In this document: in pieces, positions 26,420 through 34,348 of the stretch | Position numbering within the stretch: position 1 is the first letter of the stretch | Layout: each line of letters begins with the position of its first letter | Assembly: GCA_900551915.1 (NCBI GenBank) | Contig: URXT01000007.1 | Location: 1-64,000, forward strand | Source: an uncultured bacterium | Lineage (GTDB): Bacteria; Cyanobacteriota; Vampirovibrionia; Gastranaerophilales; Gastranaerophilaceae | Direction: 5' to 3' | DNA length: 64,000 nt | Notes under the pieces: model-generated | Told to the model about the DNA's origin: nothing | The model's database searches: none | The model's input: only the letters and a program-made list of their open reading frames with translations | Program-made: the position numbers and the translations under genes

Positions 26420-26629
26420 TTGACACAATAATGTTTTTGAAGTTATATAGAAATACACTTCAGCCCTAATTTTCGTGCTGGAAAATAAAGCTGAAGGATA
26501 AAGGCAAAAATAGGACGTAGGAACTTAAAAGAATTTTTAAACAGTTCGGCAGTCCCGTCATACCGGAATGCGTAAGGGTTTCAGGATATGGTTTTGCCAG
26601 CAATGTAAGAAAAACTAAAGGAGAAACAA
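26420..26629 (+). promoter_or_regulatory. rpsL-rpsG promoter and structured leader
   Basis: TTGACA (26420-26425), 17 bases, TTATAT (26443-26448). The 180-base leader holds a hairpin CTTCAGC (26458-26464) / GCTGAAG (26490-26496) and a long-range pair GGCAAAA (26503-26509) / TTTTGCC (26592-26598) enclosing CCCGTCATACCGGAATGCG. The ATG of rpsL follows AAAGGAG. Such leaders often bind a ribosomal protein for feedback; an inserted REP-like sequence could also account for the inner part. Confidence 0.5.
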
Positions 26630-27016
26630 ATGCCTACAATTAACCAGCTTGTACGTAATGAACGTAAAAAGCTTATCGACAAAACAAAATCTCCTGCTTT
26701 GATGAATTGTCCTCAAAGACGTGGAGTTTGCACAAGGGTTTACACAACAACCCCTAAAAAACCGAATTCAGCACTTAGAAAAGTTGCCAGAGTACGCTTA
26801 ACAAACGGATTTGAAGTTACTTCATATATTCCGGGTATCGGCCACAACCTTCAGGAACATAGTGTTGTTCTTATTAGAGGCGGCAGGGTTAAAGACCTTC
26901 CGGGTGTTCGTTACCACATAGTAAGAGGTACCTTGGATACTGCCGGTGTTGCTAACCGCGCACAAAGCAGATCTAAATACGGTGCTAAGAAAAATGCTAA
27001 AGGAGGTAAGAAGTAA
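26630..27016 (+). CDS. rpsL: 30S ribosomal protein S12
   Basis: 128 residues. [20 protein letters not shown] includes the decoding-centre loop around the streptomycin-sensitivity lysines, and [18 protein letters not shown] the second loop. All key residues are present. Its stop overlaps the rpsG start (TAATG). Start chosen by AAAGGAG and the invariant PTINQL N-terminus. Confidence 0.97.
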   Translation: MPTINQLVRNERKKLIDKTKSPALMNCPQRRGVCTRVYTTTPKKPNSALRKVARVRLTNGFEVTSYIPGIGHNLQEHSVVLIRGGRVKDLPGVRYHIVRGTLDTAGVANRAQSRSKYGAKKNAKGGKK

Positions 27017-27486
27017 TGTCAAGACGTTCTAAACCAGCAAAACGTATTCCGTTAGCAGATCCGGTATATAACAGCGTTGATATTTCAAAATTTATTAACA
27101 GAATTATGAGACGCGGTAAAAAGTCATTAGCTGAAAAAATCTTCTACATGACTCTTGAAAGAATCAAAGAAAGAACAAACGCTGACCCGATGGAAACTTT
27201 CCAGAAGGCTATGACGAATGCTACTCCTTTATTGGAAGTTAAAGCAAGACGTATCGGCGGTTCTACTTATCAGGTTCCGATTGAAGTTAAAGCAGACAGA
27301 GGTTTTGCTCTTGCCTCATCTTGGCTGATTGAGGCTGCTAAAAAACGCGGCGGAAAATCTTTCATCGACAAGTTGACAAACGAATTGATGGATGCCGCAA
27401 ACGGCACAGGTGCAGCTTGCAAAAAACGTGAAGATACCCACAAAATGGCTGAAGCTAACAAAGCTTTTGCTCACTACAGATACTAA
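27016..27486 (+). CDS. rpsG: 30S ribosomal protein S7
   Basis: 156 residues; binds the 3' major domain of 16S rRNA and nucleates head assembly. [50 protein letters not shown] and KREDTHKMAEANKAFAHYRY are canonical. AAAGGAGG lies inside the end of rpsL. The fusA and tuf genes that usually follow are replaced by a terminator and an unrelated convergent gene. Confidence 0.97.
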   Translation: MSRRSKPAKRIPLADPVYNSVDISKFINRIMRRGKKSLAEKIFYMTLERIKERTNADPMETFQKAMTNATPLLEVKARRIGGSTYQVPIEVKADRGFALASSWLIEAAKKRGGKSFIDKLTNELMDAANGTGAACKKREDTHKMAEANKAFAHYRY

Positions 27487-27501
27487 TTATTTGTATAATA
27501 A

Positions 27502-27537
27502 AAACTCCCGCCTAAACATTGGGCGGGAGTTTTTTTA
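27502..27537. terminator. Strong bidirectional terminator after rpsG
   Basis: AAACTCCCGCC / GGCGGGAGTTT stem (27502-27512 / 27522-27532) followed by T7. Serves rpsG on the plus strand and the Hcp-like gene on the minus strand. Confidence 0.92.
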
Positions 27538-29139
27538 TTCAGCAAGTATTTTTTCTATATCTTTAGACGGAACAGTTGTCGGCATTATATGGTAAAGTGA
27601 TTTAAGCGTGCTCAGAAGATTAGGATTAATCACATAAGGCGGACACTGAGTAAGGTAAATATGTTTTGCACCGAGATTGCTTAAATTAATTATATTTGAA
27701 ATAGAATTTGCATCACATTTAGTGAAAAAGAAAGAAATATTTTCAGAATTAACAGGAACAAGCGCAAAAATTTCCTTTAGAAGATTATAAGCTTCAGGCA
27801 GATTATTCACAAGATTTACATAAAGCTCATTTTCTGTTCTATAGTGGTAAGAAAAAGTGATTACAAATGATTTTTCGGGAAGAAGAGCGTAAAGCTTTCT
27901 AAAATATTCCTCCTGTGTGTCTGAATTATCAGACAAACCTATTATCAAAAGATGTTCAATTTCTCCGGAATTAATTTTTTCTGAAATCGAATGTATTTTA
28001 GCCAGAGTTTCTTCCTTATCATAACCGACCTCTACAGGCTCAACTTCCCGTCCGTGTGTGAAGCCTTTTGCTTCCATTGCAGCTTCAAAAAGCGGAGAAT
28101 AATCATCTTCTTTTATCTGAATAACACCTTTAGGCGGAATCTCCTCTGCTGAAAATAGTTTTCCCCTATAAAGATATTCAATATTTGGATATGTATTTTT
28201 AGTCAAAAGAATTGCTCCAGGAAATGTTGCAAAGTCAAGAACACAATTGCTGAAACAGCTTCCATAATGCCCCTTAAGATTTTTGAACTCTTCCATTACC
28301 GAAAATGCATGCCCAATCAGCAAATCCGAGTGAGTATAAATGTCAAGCTTCATATCTTTTGATTTTTGTAGAATTTCATACAAATTTTGAAGGTTAGTTC
28401 CGGAGACGAGGACAGCTTTACCGGGTTTTGTTGTTTGAGGAACCAGTTTTTTTGTAATTTCGCCGAATCTCTCTTTTTGCGACTGCTCTAGCATATCAAT
28501 AAGATTGATATCGATGCGTGCAAGATTATCAATATTTTCTTTGATTTTATCCGCGCTTGTGCGGGGGTAATTGAGGCTGTTCAGGCAATTCAGCATATTT
28601 TTATAAGCAACATCATCAAATTTATCATATTCCTTTAGTCTGATTAAATTTGCTGAAACACTTTTTATTACCATAACAAGAATTTCATTTAAATTTTTCT
28701 GCTGCGGTGAAATCTTTTTATATCTCAAAAGAAAAGCTTTTTCTCCGGACTGTATTATATCAGGCAGCGTCATTTTAGGATTTAGCTTAAGTGTAAATTT
28801 TAAATCTTCGCATTTCAGATTATGCTCACTACAAAAATTAAGATATTCTTTTCTTGCATAAAGCATTTTAGAATAAATCTTACTTACAATTTCCAGCATT
28901 TGCTCATGAGAATATTCACCGGTTGCAATAAGTGTTACAACCCCTTCAATAATTGTATCTTTATTCTCAAAATATGAAGCATTAAGTTCATCAAGCTTTA
29001 ATTCATAAAACGCAAGCTGTCGTAGAAAAATAAGGATAACTTCCTGCAAAGACCTTATTTCAGGCGAAGTTGAACAAGACCCCCTTGCTACGCATTCGTT
29101 ATAATCATTACCCGCTGCTCTATATCTGTTAAAGAACAT
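27535..29139 (-). CDS. Hybrid-cluster-protein (Hcp/prismane) fold protein that has lost the cluster ligands
   Basis: 534 residues. The fold is recognisable from AVLVSGTNLQNLYEIL (242-257), DIYTHSDLLIGH (266-277), KGHYGSCFSNCVLDFATFPGAILLTKN (289-315) and the C-terminal GAKHIYLTQCPPYVINPNLL. Hcp is a hydroxylamine/NO reductase with a 4Fe-2S-2O cluster bound by His, Glu and four Cys. Here the TNC cysteine is Thr316, the GC position is Leu402, the GCAK position is around Tyr431, and the GQCND-type site is absent. The N-terminal Cys cluster is reduced to two Cys (16, 22). A redox enzyme of the usual kind is unlikely. It follows the glutaredoxin gene by 7 bases. Confidence 0.7.
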   Translation of the reverse strand: MFFNRYRAAGNDYNECVARGSCSTSPEIRSLQEVILIFLRQLAFYELKLDELNASYFENKDTIIEGVVTLIATGEYSHEQMLEIVSKIYSKMLYARKEYLNFCSEHNLKCEDLKFTLKLNPKMTLPDIIQSGEKAFLLRYKKISPQQKNLNEILVMVIKSVSANLIRLKEYDKFDDVAYKNMLNCLNSLNYPRTSADKIKENIDNLARIDINLIDMLEQSQKERFGEITKKLVPQTTKPGKAVLVSGTNLQNLYEILQKSKDMKLDIYTHSDLLIGHAFSVMEEFKNLKGHYGSCFSNCVLDFATFPGAILLTKNTYPNIEYLYRGKLFSAEEIPPKGVIQIKEDDYSPLFEAAMEAKGFTHGREVEPVEVGYDKEETLAKIHSISEKINSGEIEHLLIIGLSDNSDTQEEYFRKLYALLPEKSFVITFSYHYRTENELYVNLVNNLPEAYNLLKEIFALVPVNSENISFFFTKCDANSISNIINLSNLGAKHIYLTQCPPYVINPNLLSTLKSLYHIMPTTVPSKDIEKILAE

Positions 29140-29146
29140 AATTCAC

Positions 29147-29377
29147 CTACATTTTATTTTTCAAATACTCTATTATATCATCAGATTCATACATTTTGAC
29201 GCCATTCTCCTCATCAATCATAAAAGGTACCTGCGACTTTCCGCCAAGTTCCTGCAGCGCCTCATAATTTTCAGGTTCAGATACATCATGTTTGTTGAAT
29301 TTAATATCGTTTTCTTTAAGAAATTCCATTACTTTTTTACAATACGGACATGTTTCAAGAATATACAAATCTAGCAC
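29147..29377 (-). CDS. Glutaredoxin
   Basis: 76 residues, thioredoxin fold, active site CPYC at residues 10-13 (ETCPYCKKVMEFL), cis-Pro in SQVPFMID, and the glutathione-binding ESDDIIEYL. Class of dithiol GrxA/NrdH-like redoxins. First gene of a two-gene unit with the Hcp-like protein, which suggests a thiol or nitrosative-stress setting. Confidence 0.9.
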   Translation of the reverse strand: MLDLYILETCPYCKKVMEFLKENDIKFNKHDVSEPENYEALQELGGKSQVPFMIDEENGVKMYESDDIIEYLKNKM

Positions 29378-29484
29378 TGTTACCTCCTATCAATTACTCT
29401 TAATTATATTACTTTATGACATTTATATATTCCCCTTAAGTTTATCAGTTTGCATATATATAATTTTGTTATAAAATTTAAGTT

Positions 29485-30609
29485 ATGAATAAGAAGAATA
29501 TACTTGTAGTTTTCGGAACGCGCCCTGAAGTTATTAAGCTGGCGCCGGTGATTTTAGAACTCAAGAAACACACCGATAAATATAATGTTATAGTATGCAA
29601 TACAGAACAGCAAAAAGAACTTTCAAATCAAACGCTTTCATATTTTAATCTTGAAGCTGATATTAATTTAGATTGCATGAAGCCAAATCAGTCGCTTCTG
29701 GAGGTTCAGACAAGAATTTTAACAGGTTTGAACTCTGTTTTTGCCAATAATAAAATTGATGCTGTAATTGTTCAAGGCGACACAATGACAGTTCTTTGCG
29801 GAGCATTAGCCGGTTTTTATAATAAAATTCCGGTGTTTCATGTAGAAGCCGGACTACGTTCTTATGATATTTACGAGCCGTTTCCGGAAGAAGTAATGCG
29901 CCAAATGACTTCACGCGTTGCTGAATTGAACTTTGCACCTACAGAAAAGAACAGGCAGGCACTATTAAAAGAAAATATTTCGGAAGAAAAAATTCATGTT
30001 GTCGGAAATACTGTTATAGACGCGCTTTTCTGTCTTTCAGAAGATACCATGAAATCGGCATCTGAATTTTTCAAATCACACAAAATTGAAGTTAATGACA
30101 AAATAGTTTTGATAACAGCACACAGACGCGAAAATCATGGTGAAAGAATTGACAGAATTCTTGATGCTATTGAGTATCTGGCAAAACAATACTCCAAGCA
30201 TACCTTTGTAATTCCTGTCCATCCAAACCCTAATGTAAAGGAGAAAATTTATTCAAGATTGGAAAATTATCAGAACATAAGGCTTTTGGCGCCGCTGGAT
30301 TATCCAAATCTTGTATATTTAATGAAGAATGCAAAATTAATCTTGACTGATTCAGGCGGAATTCAGGAGGAAGCTCCCTCTTTCGGCTGCCCGACACTGG
30401 TTATGCGTTATGAAACCGAACGTCAGGAAGGAATTGATGCAGGCGTTTCAATTCTCGTTGGCGCAGATTATGACAAAATTGTTTCTGAAAGCGAAAAAGT
30501 GCTTTCAAACAGCCGCGAGTCCAGTCGTCTAAAAGCTGTTAACCCATACGGCGACGGAACTTCTGCAAAACAAATCGAAGAGATTATAAATAAATATTTT
30601 AACAATTAA
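29485..30609 (+). CDS. wecB: UDP-N-acetylglucosamine 2-epimerase (non-hydrolysing)
   Basis: 374 residues; converts UDP-GlcNAc to UDP-ManNAc for surface polysaccharide. VFGTRPEVIKLAPVILELKK at the N-terminus, QGDTMTVLCGALAGFYNKIP, HVEAGLRSYDIYEPFPEE, TAHRRENHGERI (catalytic His/Arg/Glu region) and LTDSGGIQEEAPSFGCPTLVMR (UDP binding) are intact. Followed by a terminator. Confidence 0.94.
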   Translation: MNKKNILVVFGTRPEVIKLAPVILELKKHTDKYNVIVCNTEQQKELSNQTLSYFNLEADINLDCMKPNQSLLEVQTRILTGLNSVFANNKIDAVIVQGDTMTVLCGALAGFYNKIPVFHVEAGLRSYDIYEPFPEEVMRQMTSRVAELNFAPTEKNRQALLKENISEEKIHVVGNTVIDALFCLSEDTMKSASEFFKSHKIEVNDKIVLITAHRRENHGERIDRILDAIEYLAKQYSKHTFVIPVHPNPNVKEKIYSRLENYQNIRLLAPLDYPNLVYLMKNAKLILTDSGGIQEEAPSFGCPTLVMRYETERQEGIDAGVSILVGADYDKIVSESEKVLSNSRESSRLKAVNPYGDGTSAKQIEEIINKYFNN

Positions 30610-30612
30610 TTA

Positions 30613-30652
30613 TAAAAAACACCTTAGCAAAAAATGATAAGGTGTTTTTTTT
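30613..30652. terminator. Bidirectional terminator after wecB
   Basis: AAAAAACACCTTA (30614-30626) / TAAGGTGTTTTTT (30638-30650), perfect 13-bp stem including the A/T runs. Confidence 0.9.
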
Positions 30653-30658
30653 AATAAC

Positions 30659-31306
30659 TTAATGCAGTTTTTGTAAAGTTCTTATTGTAGCTGCACGGTT
30701 TTCAGCATTTGCCATATTCCGCATTGCCCGCTGTTCTTTTAAACGGCTGTCAATCTTGGCTGAAACCAGTATATCTGACTTTAATTCTCTATACATGCGG
30801 ATTTCACGTTCTGTTAAATCATTTTTCAAAGTTAACTTTTCATCTTTTTCAACTGATTTTTTGAAACTTCCTGCCATAAGACAGGTCAAAAGAAATGCTG
30901 CTCCAATCCATCCAATCTGTTTTTTAGATAAACCATCGCTCACAATTACAGGAGCTGAAGCAGGTGTATCAAAGATTATATCGGCCTTTTCTATATTTTG
31001 AGCCTGAATATATATCTTAACTTCATTATTGCCGGCATTTTCAACTACCATGTTATTAACGTTTCTGGTATTAATATATTTTGTATCAAGATTAATTGCG
31101 GTTGAAATATTCTTCAAATCCAACAATAAGGCGCCATCCGGCTGAATTGATTTTTTGACTGCTGTAACTTTATCGGTTCTGAGAATTACATTGTAACCAC
31201 CTGGAGTGCCTTCAAGTATAACTGCGCTTAGACTGTTGTCCGAAGCAAAAGCTGTAGAAGTCAGCAAAGTCACGGTAAGTATTAAGTTTAAAAGTATTTT
31301 TTTCAT
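30659..31306 (-). CDS. Exported AMIN-like domain protein
   Basis: 215 residues from the ATG at 31306. Signal peptide MKKILLNLILTVTLLTSTAFA. Residues about 22-115 (AVILEGTPGGYNVILRTDKV, LLLDLKNISTAINL, NNEVKIYIQAQN) look like an AMIN domain, which localises envelope proteins to peptidoglycan or pilus sites and is common in Cyanobacteria. A membrane helix (IGWIGAAFLLTCLMAGSF) near 135-152 and a Lys/Arg/Glu-rich coiled coil follow. The longer frame to 31366 lacks a ribosome site. Confidence 0.6.
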   Translation of the reverse strand: MKKILLNLILTVTLLTSTAFASDNSLSAVILEGTPGGYNVILRTDKVTAVKKSIQPDGALLLDLKNISTAINLDTKYINTRNVNNMVVENAGNNEVKIYIQAQNIEKADIIFDTPASAPVIVSDGLSKKQIGWIGAAFLLTCLMAGSFKKSVEKDEKLTLKNDLTEREIRMYRELKSDILVSAKIDSRLKEQRAMRNMANAENRAATIRTLQKLH

Positions 31307-31519
31307 AATTCCTCGATAATTACCCAATCTGTTTTCACACTTTAAGATTAACGTTTTTAAAGTCAATAATCATCCACCATCAGACCTGATTCTATCAATC
31401 AATGGATTTAGATTTACATTGCAAATTTATTAAGAAATATTACAAAAAGAAAGGCATGCTGAAATTCGAAACATTTTATTTTTTTTATATAAGTACCACG
31501 AGGCTAAAAGGAGTATAAA

Positions 31520-31888
31520 ATGACAACAAACATTTTTGCACGCACTTCACAACAACAAGCAGCAACATCTACAATTAAAAGCAAAAAAAGCGGAACAGCT
31601 GAAACTGCAGGTTCGTTGGCCAGCAAATCCGAAAAAAGCTATTTGGCAATGAATTCATACGATACAATTCAAATCAACAGCCCCTATTCGTTAAATATAG
31701 ATTTTTCAAATTATTCAAACGTTGAAGACGGAAGTTCTGCGAACAGCGGATTTCTCGGCGGATTTGCAAACGCTGTAGCCTTGATTGGGACTGATTGTTC
31801 AGGTTTAGCAGGTGCAGGAGTTTGCGCAGGCGCATCTGCCGGAAGCACTTCTTGCGGAGGTGGCGGAGGCTTTACCTCATTTGTATAG
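31520..31888 (+). CDS. Small Gly/Ser/Ala-rich protein with a Cys-rich glycine tail
   Basis: 122 residues; AAAGGAG upstream. The first 70 residues are polar Ser/Thr/Lys/Gln; residues 80-122 are FLGGFANAVALIGTDCSGLA then GAGVCAGASAGSTSCGGGGG, ending FTSFV. No hydrophobic signal sequence. The small size, conserved-looking leader part and Gly/Ala/Cys-rich tail resemble bacteriocin or RiPP-type precursors, yet no modifying enzyme or exporter lies nearby, so this is only an impression. It has its own terminator. Confidence 0.55.
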   Translation: MTTNIFARTSQQQAATSTIKSKKSGTAETAGSLASKSEKSYLAMNSYDTIQINSPYSLNIDFSNYSNVEDGSSANSGFLGGFANAVALIGTDCSGLAGAGVCAGASAGSTSCGGGGGFTSFV

Positions 31889-31920
31889 GATTAAAGATAA
31901 GAAAATAAAGAAAATAATTT

Positions 31921-31948
31921 AAGACGACGATTTCAAGTCGTCTTTTTT
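31921..31948 (+). terminator. Terminator after the Gly-rich gene
   Basis: AAGACGAC (31921-31928) / GTCGTCTT (31937-31944) followed by T-run. Confidence 0.88.
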
Positions 31949-31964
31949 ATTGTATTTTAATAAA

Positions 31965-32213
31965 ATGGAGAAAAAGTATTTTGTATATATATTGCTGACA
32001 GAGGATGACAAACTTTATTGCGGATACACAGATGATGTAGAAAGACGATTTCTCGCACATGTTAGCGGAACAGGTGCAAAATACACACGCGCGCATAAAC
32101 CTCTGAAAATAGTTTACAAACAGGAATTTGCGACAAAATCTGAAGCAATGAAAGAAGAGTACAGAATTAAACATTTGCCGCGGTCTGAAAAGTTCAAACT
32201 TATTAATTTGTAA
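31965..32213 (+). CDS. GIY-YIG nuclease-domain protein (UPF0213/YhbQ-like)
   Basis: 82 residues from the ATG at 31965. YFVYILLTEDDKLYCGYTDD carries the GIY-YIG-type motif (VYILL ... YCGYT), then Arg in VERRFLAH, HVSGTGAKYTRAHKPLKIVY and the catalytic Glu in KSEAMKEEYRIKHL. A single-domain structure-specific nuclease candidate in DNA repair; cellular role of the family is poorly known. Confidence 0.85.
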   Translation: MEKKYFVYILLTEDDKLYCGYTDDVERRFLAHVSGTGAKYTRAHKPLKIVYKQEFATKSEAMKEEYRIKHLPRSEKFKLINL

Positions 32214-32302
32214 CAAAAAATTAACAAATACTCTTTAATATTAAATATTTTTACATATTATGCCGATACCCAAAACAGTAACAAAGGTAAAGGGAAACTG
32301 TC

Positions 32303-34336
32303 ATGGGAATGTCAGCATCACAAGCAAGATTGTTGTATATTACAACACAATTAAATCACCTCTCACTACAGGGGCAGAATGTTTCTGATGCAAAAATCAG
32401 ATTGTCCATGGATTCTGAAGCAATTCAGGAGAAATATACCCGTGCCCTTAACAATCGCAGTCTATTTGTTAATAATAATATATTTACAGCAGACGGTTCT
32501 ACAACAAAGAGAGAACCAATAAGTCTTGCAGCTTTAGCCGCACAAGACTTACTTGTTTATAATGGTTCAACTGTTTTGGGATACAAATATGAAGAAGTTG
32601 ATACGGGCCGCACAGAAAAAAAACTGGTTGGATATGAAAAGGATTTAACAAAACCTATTTACGGTACAAAAGAAGAAACTGAAACCTTTAGAAGTCCTTC
32701 AGCATCTTCTGACAAATTGGGCAGTGAAGACTTGAAGACAATGGATGGTATTGTAGAAAGTATCAAAACAGATTACGCACAATACGGAATTACAGATGAT
32801 GATATCCGCACAGTATCATACACTACAAATGTAGGCGGAGAAGAAAAAACTGTAAATGCTATTGCAATCAGCTCGCAAAATGCTTTAGTCGGGGTTTTAA
32901 ATGAATTATTTTCAAACCCTGATGCTAGAAAACAAAACTATGTTCTTGATTTTCCTGAAGGGACTGTAATTGATTTTAGCCAAATTAATCCTACAAATGA
33001 TTGGCCCGGAATATCTCAGTTCCAAGGGTTGTTTGACGGAAACGGAGTTACATTCTCTAATCTGAATGGTAACCAAGGTTTATTCGCTGATTTATACGGA
33101 ACTGTCAAAAACCTTAATATTGATGGAGCAAATATTTCAGCAGAAACAGATATCGTAGGCGGTCTAGCCGGATATTTAGCTGATTCTGGTTCAATTGAAA
33201 ACTGCAATGTTTCAAACGTTAATATTACTTGCGATTTAAAAGGCGGAGTTGATTATACAGAAGGATTTTCGCCGGAAAGAGCCGGAGTCGGCGGACTTGT
33301 CGGATTAAGCAACGGTGATATCAAAAACTCATCAGCACAAGGAAGAATTAATGTTCCGAACGCAGATGACAGTTTTGGTTACATTGGCGGTTTTGCCGGT
33401 GCAAATATTAACCCGCAGAAAGGTGAATCCGTTATTGAAAACTGCTATTCTGATGTTGATATTATTCTTTCAGGTAACACAGATTATTCAAATTCAATCA
33501 ACGGATTTATCGGAGATGATTCATTTGAAGCAACAATTAAAAACTGTATTTCATTGGGTAAAATTACAACCTCAAGCGGAGCACCTATTAACGGTTCAGA
33601 TTTGGCAAACTGGGGCCCTGTTCTTGAATCCGATGCCGAAAATCTTATTGCACTTGACACAAGAAACAATAACAACGTACTCTACTGGGGCAATACAACT
33701 TCACCAAACTGGGCTTCTGGCTCAACAACAATTCCTTCAAACCTTGGCGGAGATTGGTTAATGCCTGGTGATGAAGGTTATGCAGACCAAACACAGGCAA
33801 CAGCTCAGGGTAATAATTTGCCAGTCCTAAACTTGAAAGAACTTCAAGAAGAAGCCCTGGCAAAAGAAGAAACTAAAGAGGTTGAAGATCCGAACAATAT
33901 TATTGGCTATGAAGATGATTTAACAAAACCAATTTATGAAGAAGTTCCGATAAAGGAAATGCAGCTTGTTAAGGACCCTGATTTTGCAGGACTATCTTCT
34001 GCAGAACTTGAAAAAGGCCTGCGTGAAGGCACATACACACTTGTTCAAAAAGCTGCTGAAAACTCTACACAGTCAATAACAATTAACGGCACCGACTATG
34101 AGCTTGTAAGCTGGCAAACCTGCACTGACATTGTTGATAAGCAGGATGAAGCTAAACTTGCTCTTGCCGAAGCCGAATATGAAAAAGGCATGGCAGAAAT
34201 TCAGGCAAAAGACAAAGAATACGAAATAGACCAGAAGAAAATTGATACACAATATAAAGCACTACAAACAGAAGAAGAAAGTATAAAAACAATTCTTTCT
34301 AAAAATGTAGAAAGGTCTTTTAAAACATTCGGATAA
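32303..34336 (+). CDS. MGMSASQARLL-family protein with GLUG-like repeats
   Basis: 677 residues. Conserved helical N-terminus (MGMSASQARLLYITTQLNHL, residues 1-60) and conserved coiled-coil C-terminus (AEIQAKDKEYEIDQKKIDTQ to VERSFKTFG, 625-677) match the protein at 61886-63841. The middle differs: from about 230 to 430 it carries a right-handed beta-helix-like region with repeats such as GLAGYLADSGSIENC, GVGGLVGLSNGDIKNS and IGGFAGANI that fit the GLUG motif. A short repeat (YEKDLTKPIYG / YEDDLTKPIYE) brackets the middle. No signal peptide. The layout recalls axial or secreted filament proteins with constant ends. Followed by a metalloprotease-like gene 12 bases on. Confidence 0.75.
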   Translation: MGMSASQARLLYITTQLNHLSLQGQNVSDAKIRLSMDSEAIQEKYTRALNNRSLFVNNNIFTADGSTTKREPISLAALAAQDLLVYNGSTVLGYKYEEVDTGRTEKKLVGYEKDLTKPIYGTKEETETFRSPSASSDKLGSEDLKTMDGIVESIKTDYAQYGITDDDIRTVSYTTNVGGEEKTVNAIAISSQNALVGVLNELFSNPDARKQNYVLDFPEGTVIDFSQINPTNDWPGISQFQGLFDGNGVTFSNLNGNQGLFADLYGTVKNLNIDGANISAETDIVGGLAGYLADSGSIENCNVSNVNITCDLKGGVDYTEGFSPERAGVGGLVGLSNGDIKNSSAQGRINVPNADDSFGYIGGFAGANINPQKGESVIENCYSDVDIILSGNTDYSNSINGFIGDDSFEATIKNCISLGKITTSSGAPINGSDLANWGPVLESDAENLIALDTRNNNNVLYWGNTTSPNWASGSTTIPSNLGGDWLMPGDEGYADQTQATAQGNNLPVLNLKELQEEALAKEETKEVEDPNNIIGYEDDLTKPIYEEVPIKEMQLVKDPDFAGLSSAELEKGLREGTYTLVQKAAENSTQSITINGTDYELVSWQTCTDIVDKQDEAKLALAEAEYEKGMAEIQAKDKEYEIDQKKIDTQYKALQTEEESIKTILSKNVERSFKTFG

Positions 34337-34348
34337 CGAAAGGTTTCT

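Noticed and set aside
31520..31888. Definite RiPP precursor
   Set aside because: Composition is suggestive, but there is no radical SAM maturase, cyclodehydratase, lanthionine enzyme, peptidase or exporter nearby.
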